DNA of 64,000 bases. It comes from Hyphomicrobium nitrativorans NL23 (lineage in GTDB: Bacteria; Pseudomonadota; Alphaproteobacteria; Rhizobiales; Hyphomicrobiaceae). The DNA lies in assembly GCF_000503895.1 (NCBI RefSeq), contig NC_022997.1, positions 2,483,821 to 2,547,820 of the forward strand, in the 5' to 3' direction. The notes below the pieces were generated by a model, which was not told the DNA's origin, made no database searches, and worked only from the letters and a program-made list of their open reading frames with translations. Both the position numbers and the translations under genes were made by a program. Of this stretch, positions 7,887 through 17,431 are shown piece after piece. Positions within the stretch are counted from its first letter, which is position 1, and each line of letters begins with the position of its first letter.

Positions 7887-9463
7887 CGATAGAGCCAACT
7901 TTCGGAGATCAGCTGCTCCGCCACCCTGAGGCCTAAACGCAACTCGATAAGGTCTGTTCCCGCGGTATTGAGCTCGAACCTCACCCTGAGACCCTGCGCC
8001 TCCGGCAACCGTTGCACGACGAGATTCGATGTCGCACCCGGGCTGGCCGCAAGGTCGGCCGTGGGCAACTCGGCAAGATCGCCGAGCGACGGCCCGGCGA
8101 AATCGACGACGAACTGAACGGTATTGGCGCCCCGCCCCGCGCCGACCCTCGTCTGCGAAACCCACGCTCCCGACCATACGGCCGGAATGTTGTCGCCCCA
8201 TGTCACGCGGTAGGCGAATTTGTGGCCGGTGCCGGGTTCGAGCGTTTGCGCCGGCTTCCAGTAGGCGACGATGTTGTCGTGGATCTCCTCGACGACGGGG
8301 ATCTCGATCAACTCGACAAATCCGTCGCCCCAGCCCCCCTGCGGCTCGACCCATGCTGCCGGCCTGCGATCGAAACGCGCATCGACATCCTGGAACGTCG
8401 CGAAGGCACGGTTCCGCTGAATGAAGCCGAAGCCCTTGAGGTCCTTGTCGACGAAGGCGCTCGTCTGCAGCATCTTCGGATTGGTCAGCGGCCGCCAGAG
8501 CCGCTCGCCATGGCCGTTCACGACCGCGAGCCCCTCGCTGTTGTGCACGGCCGGCCGATAATCCCCCTCGATGCGCCGCTGGGCAGACCCGACATAGTAC
8601 ATGCTCGTGAGCGGCGCGATCCCGACATGCGTGAGCGCGCGGCGGGGATAGAGTGTCGCCTCCACATCGATCACAGTCTCGCGGCCGGGGCGGACGATAA
8701 ACTTGTAGGCACCCGCGACGCTCTGGCTGTCGAGCAGCGCATGGATCAGGACCTCCCGCGCACCCGGCTGAGGCCGTTCGATCCAGAAGGCGCGAAACAG
8801 GGGAAACTCCTCGCCGCCGGGCCGGGCCGTATCGACGGCAAGCCCGCGCGCCGAAAGCCCGTAGCGCTGCCCCTGCCCGACCGCCTTGAAATAGCTCGCG
8901 CCTTGGAACGAGACGAATTCATCGAGCGCGTCGGCTCTGTTCAGAAGCCCCGAGATGCGAAAACCCGAAAACCCGAAGGGCGCGGCGTCCGGCGCCTTCT
9001 CGATGGAAGGACCGAAGGAAAAGCTCGCGCCGTCTGCGATGAGGCTTTGCGTCTCGCCCCCGCTCACCACCCAGATTTCGACCGGCGCGTCGTAGATCCA
9101 GCCGAGCGGCAGAGGACGCACCTCGTAGCCGAGGCCCTCCCCCCGCCATACGGTCGCTTCCGGCCTGAGCTGGATATCCCGATACTGTTCGGGCGTCAGA
9201 GCGTTGAAGGGCTCCGTCACGTCGGCCTTCGGCTTCACGAAATCTCCGGCCGCCAGCTTTTCCGCCAGCTTGCGCACGTGATCCTCCGCGAAAGATTCCA
9301 CCGGCGCAGCCGCTTCCGCCGGCGCCGCGGGCGCGTCGCCGCCCGCATACGCGGCCATGCCGAGGCTATCCGCCGCGAGCGTCGCGACGGCTGCCCATGC
9401 GCCCGCTCCGATCAGCACGCCACGCCGATCGGGGCTCGCGCCCCTGCCAGGATCATCAGTCAT
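7871..9463 (-). CDS. opgG: Periplasmic glucan biosynthesis protein OpgG/OpgD
   Basis: A 530-residue MdoG-family protein. The N-terminus carries a twin-arginine (Tat) signal (DRRGVLIGAG, residues about 12-21, then a hydrophobic stretch), a feature of the OpgD branch, so OpgD is an alternative name. The mature part shows the family blocks YRDIQLRPEATVW, FGFSGFRI, FDRRPAAWVEP and WGDGFVELIEIP. OpgG/OpgD act in the periplasm on the glucan chain made by OpgH and are needed for osmoregulated periplasmic glucans. It is the first gene of a two-gene operon and overlaps opgH. Confidence 0.93.
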   Translation of the reverse strand: MTDDPGRGASPDRRGVLIGAGAWAAVATLAADSLGMAAYAGGDAPAAPAEAAAPVESFAEDHVRKLAEKLAAGDFVKPKADVTEPFNALTPEQYRDIQLRPEATVWRGEGLGYEVRPLPLGWIYDAPVEIWVVSGGETQSLIADGASFSFGPSIEKAPDAAPFGFSGFRISGLLNRADALDEFVSFQGASYFKAVGQGQRYGLSARGLAVDTARPGGEEFPLFRAFWIERPQPGAREVLIHALLDSQSVAGAYKFIVRPGRETVIDVEATLYPRRALTHVGIAPLTSMYYVGSAQRRIEGDYRPAVHNSEGLAVVNGHGERLWRPLTNPKMLQTSAFVDKDLKGFGFIQRNRAFATFQDVDARFDRRPAAWVEPQGGWGDGFVELIEIPVVEEIHDNIVAYWKPAQTLEPGTGHKFAYRVTWGDNIPAVWSGAWVSQTRVGAGRGANTVQFVVDFAGPSLGDLAELPTADLAASPGATSNLVVQRLPEAQGLRVRFELNTAGTDLIELRLGLRVAEQLISESWLYRWTRA

Positions 9464-10249
9464 GAATTGTCACGTTTCGGAAAGTCCCCAACCGGCGAGA
9501 CACCCCATCCGGACGAACGCTCGGCCATCGGCCAATCCGCACGATCGGATGATCCCCACGTTGCACGCCAGCGAGTGAAGTCAAGGAATCAGTATTTCCC
9601 GTGTTGCTCTAAGCTCGTAGCCGTCGAATGTGGCAACATTTACCCAGGCGTCTGGTTCCGCGCGGCGCTCCGAGAAACTTTGTGCGGGCGTCGCATCGGC
9701 GAAGACGGCGCCAGCCTCCTCTCCATGTGTGCGCCCATATAATGGGTGGCATCGCTGGGCTTGCCGTTCCATCGCGCTCGCTCTTGAAGAGCGTTAACGA
9801 TCCTCCATCGTCTTGCGCGCAGCCATGGCAATGCACAACCTATGCGAGCACATCCCTGCAACATCGCTTCCGGTTCACTGCACGGCAGCACACCCGGATC
9901 GGCGGGAAATTCTCCCGAACGGAGCAGCATGTGGAAAACTCAGGGCGAGGAGTCGTGCGCAACTGAACGGTGTCAACGATCGATATTCGTCAAACTTCTT
10001 CACAAAACTGATGCAATATCAGCGCATTGGCGCCCCAACGCCACACGTGGCAATCACGCCACATCGCTAGGCGATTCCTCTGGATAGGGCATCTTCGCCG
10101 TTTCCCGGCCGCGAGAGTTCTGCGTAGTATCTCGGCCAAGCGGTGATTCGGCACGTCGTGCTGCCGCTGGTCGAAGAGTTTAATGTGCGCGTGGCGTAGA
10201 GCAATAGCGTCAAGCGCCCGTTTCGAAGTTAGTAGACGGGAGAAGGTAA
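9464..10249. other. Long non-coding region upstream of porin 1
   Basis: About 790 bases hold no supported gene; the short open frames here have no coding character. The region contains the leftward opgG promoter and the rightward porin promoter. The porin has a GGGAGAAGG ribosome-binding site (around 10,237) that is also present before the second porin at 57,861. Long leaders before porin genes sometimes encode regulatory RNA, but I see no defined structure to name. Confidence 0.45.
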
Positions 10250-11497
10250 ATGAAAAAGACAAGCCTATGCGCCCTGGCGGCGGCCGGCCTCCTCGCTGGA
10301 GGTCTCTCCGTTACCAGTGCGTCCGCAGCTGACCTCGGGGGGAACTGCTGCGCCGACCTTGAGGAGCGTATCGCTGAACTCGAGGCGACCACGGCTCGCA
10401 AGGGCAATCGCAAGGTTTCGCTCACGGTTTCCGGCTGGGTCGGCCAGCAGATCACGTTCTGGGACGATGGTTTCGAGACCAACCAGTACGTCGGCGACCT
10501 TGGGCAGACGCTCGCTTCGCACGTGAAGTTCACCGGCCAGGCCACGATCGCGCCGGGCTGGACCGCAGGTTACGTGCTGCACATCGAAGCGTTCAACCAG
10601 AACAGCCTCGGTCAGACGCAGGACTACGGCAACTGGTCGGGCTTCGACGCTCTCCAGAGCTACTGGTTCATCCGCTCCGAGAACCTCGGCAAGCTGAGCG
10701 TCGGCCGTCAGTCGCAGGCGTCTGACAACACCGCAATCCTCGTCGACGGCTCGGGCTCGCTCGTTCCCGCCAACTGGGTGGCGTTCGATGTCGCCTCGTT
10801 CAACATGCGTGAAGCGACCACAGGCGCCAACTATCGCACCTGGGGCTCGGTCGGTGGCTGCACCGGCGGCGGCGCCTGGGGCGACTGTAACGGCATGACG
10901 CAGAACGTCGTCCGTTACGACACGCCGACGTTCGGTGGCTTCTCGGCCAGCGCTTCGTGGGGCGAGGACGACATGTGGGACGTCGCTCTCCGCTATGCGG
11001 GTGAGTTCGGCGGCTTCAAGTTCGCTGCAGCGGCTGCCTACAACGAAATCACTGGCGGCGGCTTCCCGAACTGGTGGAACCAGCCCGGCTTCGACGCGCC
11101 GAAGACTGAGTACTTCCAGGCTGGCGCCTACCTCCAGCACGTGCCCACCGGCCTGTTCGTTTACGGCGCCTACGGCAACAACGACCTCGACTTCGGCGGT
11201 GGCGTCGGCTTTGAATCCGACACCTACTACGTCAAGGCGGGTCTCCGTCAGCGCTGGACTCCGCTCGGCCACACGGTGCTCTACGGTGAGTACCTGAACG
11301 TCGACGAGAGCGCGGGCGGCTTCAGCGGCGATATGGATGTGTGGGGCCTCGGCCTCGTGCAGGAGATCGACAACGCTGCCATGTCTCTGTGGGTCAGCTA
11401 CCGTCATCTCTCTTATGATGACAGCGACCTCGCCACGCTGGGTACGAGCGTCGAAGACTTCCAGTACATCAAGGCAGGCGCTCTCATTAACTTCTAA
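10250..11497 (+). CDS. Outer-membrane porin, alphaproteobacterial type (copy 1)
   Basis: A 415-residue porin with a signal peptide ending near SVTSASAADLGG, then CCADLEERIAELEAT, a short coiled-coil-like N-terminal segment, and amphipathic beta strands ending in the terminal motif with final F (KAGALINF). The final aromatic residue is the usual BAM recognition signal for outer-membrane barrels. It should form trimeric pores for small hydrophilic solutes. Copy 2 at 57,872-59,152 is very similar, including the ribosome-binding site and 3' terminator. Between copies, bases 10,859-11,005 match 58,493-58,639 at 146 of 147 positions, far above the rest of the gene. Confidence 0.92.
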   Translation: MKKTSLCALAAAGLLAGGLSVTSASAADLGGNCCADLEERIAELEATTARKGNRKVSLTVSGWVGQQITFWDDGFETNQYVGDLGQTLASHVKFTGQATIAPGWTAGYVLHIEAFNQNSLGQTQDYGNWSGFDALQSYWFIRSENLGKLSVGRQSQASDNTAILVDGSGSLVPANWVAFDVASFNMREATTGANYRTWGSVGGCTGGGAWGDCNGMTQNVVRYDTPTFGGFSASASWGEDDMWDVALRYAGEFGGFKFAAAAAYNEITGGGFPNWWNQPGFDAPKTEYFQAGAYLQHVPTGLFVYGAYGNNDLDFGGGVGFESDTYYVKAGLRQRWTPLGHTVLYGEYLNVDESAGGFSGDMDVWGLGLVQEIDNAAMSLWVSYRHLSYDDSDLATLGTSVEDFQYIKAGALINF

Positions 11498-11525
11498 TTC
11501 GAAGTCGAGAGACCGAACCAAACAG

Positions 11526-11558
11526 GAAGCCGCCCCTCGGGGCGGCTTCTTTGTTTTT
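11526..11558 (+). terminator. Terminator of porin 1
   Basis: An 11-bp perfect stem (GAAGCCGCCCC at 11,526-11,536 and its complement at 11,539-11,549) is followed by a T-rich tail. The same hairpin with its flanking sequence follows porin 2. Confidence 0.92.
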
Positions 11559-11683
11559 GAAAAGCCGTGGGCAAAGGACAGGAGGAACGAGCGCGGCCCG
11601 CGCGCGCCTCACGTATTCCATTCGTCATGCTTGCGTAGGGAGGCCCGTGCCCAGCCACATCCGGTCGTTGGCTGCGTCACAGC

Positions 11684-12187
11684 CTAACTGCCGCGGCGCT
11701 TCTCGGACGCGGGGCGGGCGAATGTCAGCGGTAGCGCAGTGGTGTGCTTGATCTCCTCCATCGCGAACGCGGACGAGACCTTTGCGATTTCGACCTCGGT
11801 GATCAGCTTCTTGTAGAAGACGTCGTAAGCCGCGATGTCCGGCACTGCGACGCGCAGGAGGTAATCGACATCTCCCGACATGCGGTAGAACTCGACCACC
11901 TCGGGAAACTCGGCCACCGCAGCGTGAAAGCGTTCCAGCCACGCCAGACTGTGCTTATCGGTCTTGATCGATATGAAGACGGTGACGCCCGCGTTCACCT
12001 TCTGGGGATCGAGAACGGCGACGCGGCGCTTGATGACGCCGAGTTCTTCCAGCTTCTGGATGCGCCGCCAGCAGGGCGTGGTCGAAAGGCCCACCTCCTT
12101 GCCGATTTCGGCCACGGGCCGCGTGCAATCCTGCTGCAGGATCGCAAGTATCTTGACGTCCATTTCGTCGAGCATGTGGACCGCCAT
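11684..12187 (-). CDS. Lrp/AsnC-family transcriptional regulator
   Basis: A 167-residue regulator with an N-terminal winged helix-turn-helix (VAEIGKEVGLSTTPCWRRI and KLEELGVI) and a C-terminal Lrp/AsnC ligand-binding domain (NAGVTVFISIKTDKHS, MSGDVDYLLRVAVPD). These proteins form octamers and usually respond to amino acids. The first in-frame ATG is at 12,187; a second ATG five codons later, before the LDEMDVKIL block, is where most family members begin. It is a single gene converging on porin 1. The regulated target is not apparent from neighbours. Confidence 0.9.
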   Translation of the reverse strand: MAVHMLDEMDVKILAILQQDCTRPVAEIGKEVGLSTTPCWRRIQKLEELGVIKRRVAVLDPQKVNAGVTVFISIKTDKHSLAWLERFHAAVAEFPEVVEFYRMSGDVDYLLRVAVPDIAAYDVFYKKLITEVEIAKVSSAFAMEEIKHTTALPLTFARPASEKRRGS

Positions 12188-12265
12188 CGTAGAATGAAAT
12201 TTCTCAATTTAGGGATGGCGCAAGAAAAGTTTGTTCTCGCGATCCGGTCAAGCGGTAATTTGCGA

Positions 12266-12901
12266 TTACTTTTCACCGTTCGGCCGGATGAGGCGCGCGA
12301 CCTCGCGCTTGAGATCCGGCAGCAGCTCGGCCTCGAACCAGGGGTTGCGTGCGAGCCAGGCATTGTTGCGCCACGACGGATGCGGCAGCGGGAAATAGCG
12401 CGGCGATCCGCCGGGGCGGGCAAGAAAGCTCCGCCAATCGCGCACGGTCTCGCCGAGACTCGCAGCCGGCCGCTCCGCCAGATGCCAGCGCTGTGCGTAG
12501 CTGCCGACCAGCAGCACGAGATCGAGTTGTGTCAGCAGGGCGAACAGGCGCGGACGCCACAACGGCGCGCATTCGCTGCGTGGCGGCAAGTCGGCCCCGC
12601 GCGCGTCCTGTCCCGGAAAGCAGAAACCCATGGGAACGATGGCGATGCGGCGCGTGTCGTAGAACTCCTCCTCCGTGACTCCCATCCAGGACCGGAGCCG
12701 CTGGCCTGACGGATCGGTGAACGGAACACCCGAAGCATGGACGCGCGTGCCCGGTGCCTGGCCGACGATGGCGAGGCGCGCGGTGCGGCTGACGCGAAGG
12801 ACGGGACGCGGCTCGTGGCGCAACGGCGCGCCCTTCGGCGCCTCCAAGCAGTGCCGGCATCGGCGGATGTCGCGCGTGAGCCGGTCAAGCGCACTCGTCA
12901 C
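12266..12901 (-). CDS. Uracil-DNA glycosylase family protein
   Basis: A 211-residue protein of the uracil-DNA glycosylase superfamily (COG1573-like). It has the active-site loop LAIVGQAPGTRVHASGVPFT and the C-terminal LPHPSWRNN loop, equivalent to the HPS motif that holds the flipped base, plus two N-terminal cysteines (RRCRHCLEAP). The family removes uracil or other damaged bases from DNA; this subgroup is poorly characterised. The frame stays open upstream inside the next gene, but coding resemblance begins at a GTG (12,901) with AAGGAGAG a few bases before it, so I start there. It lies 23 bases after the metallo-hydrolase gene, probably in one operon. Confidence 0.8.
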   Translation of the reverse strand: MTSALDRLTRDIRRCRHCLEAPKGAPLRHEPRPVLRVSRTARLAIVGQAPGTRVHASGVPFTDPSGQRLRSWMGVTEEEFYDTRRIAIVPMGFCFPGQDARGADLPPRSECAPLWRPRLFALLTQLDLVLLVGSYAQRWHLAERPAASLGETVRDWRSFLARPGGSPRYFPLPHPSWRNNAWLARNPWFEAELLPDLKREVARLIRPNGEK

Positions 12902-12924
12902 GTGAGGTTTCTCTCCTTCCCGGA

Positions 12925-13668
12925 TCAGATGTCGCGGCGGAGGCCATCTTCCGCAATGGCCACGATGGGATGGATCATGCGCTCGCGGTTTGCCAGCGCT
13001 TCGGGACCGAGATGGGTCAGCAGAACCGACCTCGCACCGAGCTTTCCGAGATTGGGTTCGATTGTCCGCCAGTTGAGATGATAGCGGGCCTCCATCTCGA
13101 ATCCGAAGCATTCGCAGATGAAGAGATCGGCGCCGTTCGCGGTGGGAAGCAAGGTCTCGACCCATTCGGTATCGCCCGAGAAGGCGAGAACCTTGCCGTC
13201 GACCTCGAAGCGGAGCGCGTAGGAGGTGGCGCCGGACGGATGGCTCACGACGAACGGCGTCACGCGGACGCCCCGCTCGTCCAGCGGCACGAAATCTCTA
13301 TAGGTTCGGAAGGCGAGGTCGAAGCGCCGCGGGTTGGCGGTGGCGCCCGGGAACAGCGCCTCGGCCGCCGCCTCGAAGCGCTCCTTTATGCCCTCCGGGC
13401 CGACGACGGTGAGCGGGACCGTGCGCTTTGCGACGTGGAGTGCGTGGATCAGCCACCAGACGAGCCCCGAGAAGTGGTCGCCGTGGAGGTGCGAGATGAA
13501 GATCGTCGAGATGCCGTTCGGATCGATCCCTTCGCGCTCAAGCCCGATGAGAGAGGTCGCGCCGCAATCGATCAGGAACTCGCCGCCGCTCCACGCCACA
13601 TGGAAGCAGGTCTGAAGCCGCCCTCCGGACCCGAAGGCGTCGCTCGATCCGATTACGGTTAACTTCAT
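12925..13668 (-). CDS. MBL-fold metallo-hydrolase (ribonuclease Z-like)
   Basis: A 247-residue metallo-beta-lactamase-fold protein with the metal motif SHLHGDHF, a further ligand region FSGDTEW and the late histidine in LLTHLG. The layout (MKLTVIGSSDAFG start, FLIDCG before the motif) resembles ribonuclease Z-like and AtsA-like hydrolases; the substrate cannot be assigned. I start at the ATG at 13,668, preceded by GGAG and matching the family start; an in-frame ATG 17 codons upstream gives only an unrelated tail. It is first in a probable operon with the glycosylase gene. Confidence 0.82.
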   Translation of the reverse strand: MKLTVIGSSDAFGSGGRLQTCFHVAWSGGEFLIDCGATSLIGLEREGIDPNGISTIFISHLHGDHFSGLVWWLIHALHVAKRTVPLTVVGPEGIKERFEAAAEALFPGATANPRRFDLAFRTYRDFVPLDERGVRVTPFVVSHPSGATSYALRFEVDGKVLAFSGDTEWVETLLPTANGADLFICECFGFEMEARYHLNWRTIEPNLGKLGARSVLLTHLGPEALANRERMIHPIVAIAEDGLRRDI

Positions 13669-13917
13669 GCCCGCTCCGCCTCGCCTTGCTTGCTCCATCT
13701 TAACCCCAAAGCCTGCCATATCGGCGCGTCGCTTCCTGTTCCCCGGGGAACAGCGCCGTTCGCGCGCGATCCGGGGATAAAGGGATCGTTAGCGAATTCT
13801 GTAGACAGTGACGATGGGCAGATCCACGACCTATACCCGCCCACGGCCCGCGACAAGATCCCGGTTTGGAAGGCTCGAAGCGGAAAAGGGCCGTCGTGAA
13901 AGCTGCGCGGCGGACGC

Positions 13918-15522
13918 ATGGACAACGACACACGATCGCAAATTCTCGCCGAGCTCAGGAGCCGTCACGCCGCGCGCAAGCGCGCCGACGAAGACGTCAA
14001 GGCTGCGCGCGACCGGCTGACGCGCGGCGGCGACATCAAACCCGAGTTCGAGTTCGAGCTGATGGGCCTGTTTGCCCGCAACGAGCTCTCGGCGGCGGTG
14101 ACGATCTGGGCGCTCGCGGCGATCTTCGCGCTCGCCTCCATGTTCTGGGCGCCGTGGTTCGAAGGCTCGCTCTGGCTCACGCTGGTCATCGCGTCCAAAG
14201 TGATCCTGCTGGAGCTTTGCCGCCGCTTCGTCGCGCACGCGCGCCACGATAGCGACCTCAAGCTCTGGCGCCGCAGGTTCATTCTGGCCGAACTCTTTTG
14301 CGGCGTGGTCTGGGCGGGCTTCGCGCTGGTGGGCATGGGCGCGGGCGGCAGCGAGCCGTTTTCCTCGCACGTGTTCATCTTCGCCTCCCTCATCGTGCTG
14401 CTCGCCGTGCGCATGACGTTCACGTCGCCCATGATGAGCCTGCTCTACGTCGGCACCATCCCCATGACGATCGCCGTTTCGACGCGTCTCATCATGATGG
14501 GCGAGCCTTTCTATTACGCCCTCGCCGCGATGGCGGTGGGCGTGCATATCTATTTCGTCTTCCTCGCGAAGGGCATCCGGCAGACGACGCTGCAAATGCT
14601 GGCGTTCCGCGCGGAAAAGGACATGCTGATCGCAGAGCTGCACGAGGAAAAGCTCGTCTCCGACGAAGCGCGCCGCCGTGCGGAAGCCGGCAGCAAGGCA
14701 AAATCCCGCTTCCTTGCCACCATGAGCCATGAACTGCGGACACCGCTCAATGCGATCATGGGCTTCTCGGAAGTGATGAAGGACGAGATGTTCGGCCAGC
14801 ACTCGGCGCCGGTTTATCGCGAGTATGCGAACGACATCTACGACAGCGGCCGCCACCTGCTGCAACTCATCAACGAGATCCTGGATCTCTCGCGCATCGA
14901 GGCGGGGCGCTACGAACTCGTGGAGGAGCGCGCGCACCTCGGGGACATTGCGCAGGACTGCCAGCGCCTCCTCACGCTCCGGGCCGACAGCAAGGGGCTC
15001 GAAGTCTCGATGGAGATCGATTCCGATCTGCCGCAGGTGTGGGTGGACGTGCGCGCCATGCGCCAGATCTGTCTCAACCTGCTTTCGAACGCCATCAAGT
15101 TCACGCCTAAGGGCGGGCGCGTCTCGCTCGCGGTGGGTCAGGCCGCCGACGGCGGGCAGATCCTCATCATCCGCGACACGGGGCCCGGCATCCCGGCGGA
15201 CGAGATCCCGAAAGTCTTGCAGGCGTTCGGACAGGGCTCTCTCGCCCACGAGACGGCAGAAGGCGGAACGGGGCTTGGATTGCCGATCGTCAAGAGCCTG
15301 ATCGAGCTTCACGGCGGTACGTTCGACCTCTCGTCCGAGTTGCGCAAGGGCACGGAGGTTCGCGTCTTCCTGCCGCCGAAGCGCGTGCTCGCCACGGTGG
15401 CGCCGTTGCAGCCGCTCGGCGCGGAGCGTCATCGCCAGCCCACGCCGCCGCCGACGCGCAAGCCGCGCCTCAAGGTCACGCCGCGGCCGCCCTCCCCGCT
15501 GCGGCCCACGCGGGTGGCCTGA
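13918..15522 (+). CDS. Membrane sensor histidine kinase (PleC/DivJ-like)
   Basis: A 534-residue kinase. Residues 1-50 are a charged, helical cytoplasmic head; about 58-215 contain five or six transmembrane helices with almost no periplasmic loops; a short coiled coil (LIAELHEEKLVSDEARRRAEA) leads to the HisKA domain with FLATMSHELRTPLN (phospho-acceptor His about 271); then HATPase boxes NLLSNAIKF, DTGPGIP and GGTGLGLPI. The tail is proline/arginine-rich. The kinase domain resembles the PleC/DivJ group of cell-cycle kinases. No response regulator is adjacent, so the partner is unknown; it probably senses within or at the membrane. Confidence 0.86.
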   Translation: MDNDTRSQILAELRSRHAARKRADEDVKAARDRLTRGGDIKPEFEFELMGLFARNELSAAVTIWALAAIFALASMFWAPWFEGSLWLTLVIASKVILLELCRRFVAHARHDSDLKLWRRRFILAELFCGVVWAGFALVGMGAGGSEPFSSHVFIFASLIVLLAVRMTFTSPMMSLLYVGTIPMTIAVSTRLIMMGEPFYYALAAMAVGVHIYFVFLAKGIRQTTLQMLAFRAEKDMLIAELHEEKLVSDEARRRAEAGSKAKSRFLATMSHELRTPLNAIMGFSEVMKDEMFGQHSAPVYREYANDIYDSGRHLLQLINEILDLSRIEAGRYELVEERAHLGDIAQDCQRLLTLRADSKGLEVSMEIDSDLPQVWVDVRAMRQICLNLLSNAIKFTPKGGRVSLAVGQAADGGQILIIRDTGPGIPADEIPKVLQAFGQGSLAHETAEGGTGLGLPIVKSLIELHGGTFDLSSELRKGTEVRVFLPPKRVLATVAPLQPLGAERHRQPTPPPTRKPRLKVTPRPPSPLRPTRVA

Positions 15523-15681
15523 CGCACTCCAAAATCGCGGGATCGGTCGGGCGGCATCCTGCGTGGCCGATGCGGGCCTTGCGCGCACGTGCCTTGGAGG
15601 GGATTGAGGCCACGGGCGGGACTGCCTAGATTAGGCGGAACGTCCGCTTCATCGACAACCCGCCCACGGCTAAGGGAACGC

Positions 15682-15855
15682 ATGGACTCTCCCTGCATCA
15701 AGCGTTGTGCCATCGACCCTCGCGACGGTCTCTGCGAGGGCTGCCGCCGCTCGCGCCACGAGATCGCGCTCTGGTCGTCCTACTCGGACGCGGAACGCCG
15801 CGCGATCATGCTGGCGCTCAAGACGCGCCCCAAGCTCGCCCAAGCGAGCTCTTAG
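15682..15855 (+). CDS. DUF1289 small cysteine-rich protein
   Basis: A 57-residue DUF1289 protein with the typical MDSPCIKRCAIDPRDGLCEG and GCRRS arrangement: four cysteines in a CxxxC...CxxC pattern that could bind zinc or an Fe-S cluster, then the WxxYSDAERR helix. The function is unknown; DUF1289 proteins are widespread in proteobacteria and often lie beside unrelated small genes. The ATG at 15,682 follows AAGGGAAC. It ends three bases before the first protease gene, so the two are probably co-transcribed. Confidence 0.85.
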   Translation: MDSPCIKRCAIDPRDGLCEGCRRSRHEIALWSSYSDAERRAIMLALKTRPKLAQASS

Positions 15856-15858
15856 GTC

Positions 15859-16572
15859 ATGCTGGCCGTTCTGCTCGCCATCCTCGCCGCGCTGGTCGTG
15901 GTCTTCTGGAGCCTCAGCGGCGATTCCGGCAGCCTGCTCGCCGAAGCGGGCGACCGCTGGCCGTATGCGCTCGCCATGCTCGCGCTCGTCGGGCTCTATC
16001 TCGCATTCCTCTCAGGCGACTATCGCGGCCGCGCACGCGAGGCGCTGCGTCATGCCGGCGCCTGGCTCGGGCTCGCGCTGCTCCTGATCGTTGGGTACAG
16101 CTATCGGGAGGACCTGCGCGCCGTCGCCTACCGCGTCGCCGGCGAAGTGCTGCCACCTGGGCATTCGATCCTCGTCAGCACGTCGCCTTCGGGCGAACTG
16201 GCCGTGCGCATCCGCCGGCAGGAGAACGGTCATTTCGTGGCGCGCGGCACGGCCAACGGCGTGGCGCTGTCGATGCTCGTCGATACGGGTGCGTCAACGG
16301 TCGTTCTCAAACCTGCAGACGCGGAGCGGATCGGGATCGACGTTCAGAACCTCTCCTTTACGACGCCGGTATCGACCGCGAACGGCACGGCCTATGCCGC
16401 GCCGGTGCGGCTGCGCACGATCTCGGTCGGGCCGCTCGAAGTCCGGGACGTGGACGCTCTCGTCTCGCAGCCCGGCGCGTTGAACGAGAACCTCCTCGGT
16501 ATGAGTTTCTTAAAGCGTTTGCGCTCGTATGAGTTTTCCGGCGACTTCCTGACGCTCCGGGGCACGTCCTGA
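15859..16572 (+). CDS. Membrane-anchored retropepsin-like aspartic protease, TIGR02281 family (copy A)
   Basis: A 237-residue protein. Three hydrophobic helices occupy about residues 1-19, 36-52 and 68-80; then comes a retropepsin-like domain with the catalytic motif VDTGAST (Asp about 142) and the family blocks TPVSTANGTAYAAPVRL and LNENLLGMSFL. Clan-AA proteins of this TIGR02281 type are expected to act as homodimeric proteases on the periplasmic side. It follows DUF1289 by three bases. A second, diverged copy follows 43 bases later. Confidence 0.83.
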   Translation: MLAVLLAILAALVVVFWSLSGDSGSLLAEAGDRWPYALAMLALVGLYLAFLSGDYRGRAREALRHAGAWLGLALLLIVGYSYREDLRAVAYRVAGEVLPPGHSILVSTSPSGELAVRIRRQENGHFVARGTANGVALSMLVDTGASTVVLKPADAERIGIDVQNLSFTTPVSTANGTAYAAPVRLRTISVGPLEVRDVDALVSQPGALNENLLGMSFLKRLRSYEFSGDFLTLRGTS

Positions 16573-16615
16573 CCCTTGGAAGCTTCGCGTCGCCGGGAGG
16601 CATGCCCACAGCGCC

Positions 16616-17227
16616 GTGAACAGCGCGGCACCTGCGACGGAGAGCGTTCCACCCATGGCACTTTCGTCCGGCGCACGATCGCTTCTGAGCGAGCTTGCAA
16701 GCTGGGGCGCCGCGGCCGGCATTCTGGTCGTGGGCGTGCTCTACTATGACACCCTGCGCACCGCCCTGTCGGATGCAATCGGACTTGGGTCAGAGCCTGT
16801 CGTCGCCGAGGCGGTTGCGACGCGCGAACCGGCGGGCGAGCCAAACACGCTTCGCAGCGGCACCGAAGAACTCAAAGCCAGCCGCGATGGCCATTATTAC
16901 GCCCGCGCCGAAATCAATGGCCGGCCGCTCGACGTGCTTGTCGATACCGGCGCATCCATGGTTGCATTGACCTATGAAGATGCCGAACGGCTCGGCCTCA
17001 ACCTCAGGCCGTCCGATTTCACGGCGCGCGTGCAGACGGCGAACGGCACGGCGGCAGTGGCGCCGGTGGAACTCGACCGGGTGAGCATCGGGCGGATCAC
17101 GGTGCGGAACGTGCGCGGCGTCGTCTCAGAGCGCGGCCGGCTTGGCAAGACCCTGCTCGGTATGAGCTTTCTGGGCGAGCTTCGGCGCGTGGATATCAGC
17201 CAGGGCCGGCTGCTTCTGGTCGAATAG
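16616..17227 (+). CDS. Membrane-anchored retropepsin-like aspartic protease, TIGR02281 family (copy B)
   Basis: A 203-residue paralogue of the upstream protease, with one transmembrane helix (about residues 30-44), a linker, and the same protease domain: VDTGASM (Asp about 110), the block VQTANGTAAVAPVEL and GKTLLGMSFLGEL. The N-terminal membrane region is shorter (one helix against three in copy A). Start is GTG at 16,616; an ATG at 16,655 is a plausible alternative. Two neighbouring copies suggest a tandem duplication, possibly forming heterodimers, since each chain supplies a single catalytic Asp. Confidence 0.8.
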   Translation: MNSAAPATESVPPMALSSGARSLLSELASWGAAAGILVVGVLYYDTLRTALSDAIGLGSEPVVAEAVATREPAGEPNTLRSGTEELKASRDGHYYARAEINGRPLDVLVDTGASMVALTYEDAERLGLNLRPSDFTARVQTANGTAAVAPVELDRVSIGRITVRNVRGVVSERGRLGKTLLGMSFLGELRRVDISQGRLLLVE

Positions 17228-17431
17228 ACCGCGCGTGCGGGCCACCGAACCTTTTGACCCTTTCAGGCATTTAAGCCCGGCGTGGCGCTGGCAAACCGGC
17301 CCGCACATGGTGCATAACCGCCACCGCCCGCCGGGGGTTCTTCTGTCCGCCCGGCTTTCTGCCGCAATTTCAGCGTTCCCACATGCCGGTCCGCCGCAGC
17401 CCGGTGCGGTCGCGTTTATGAAGGTCATCCG

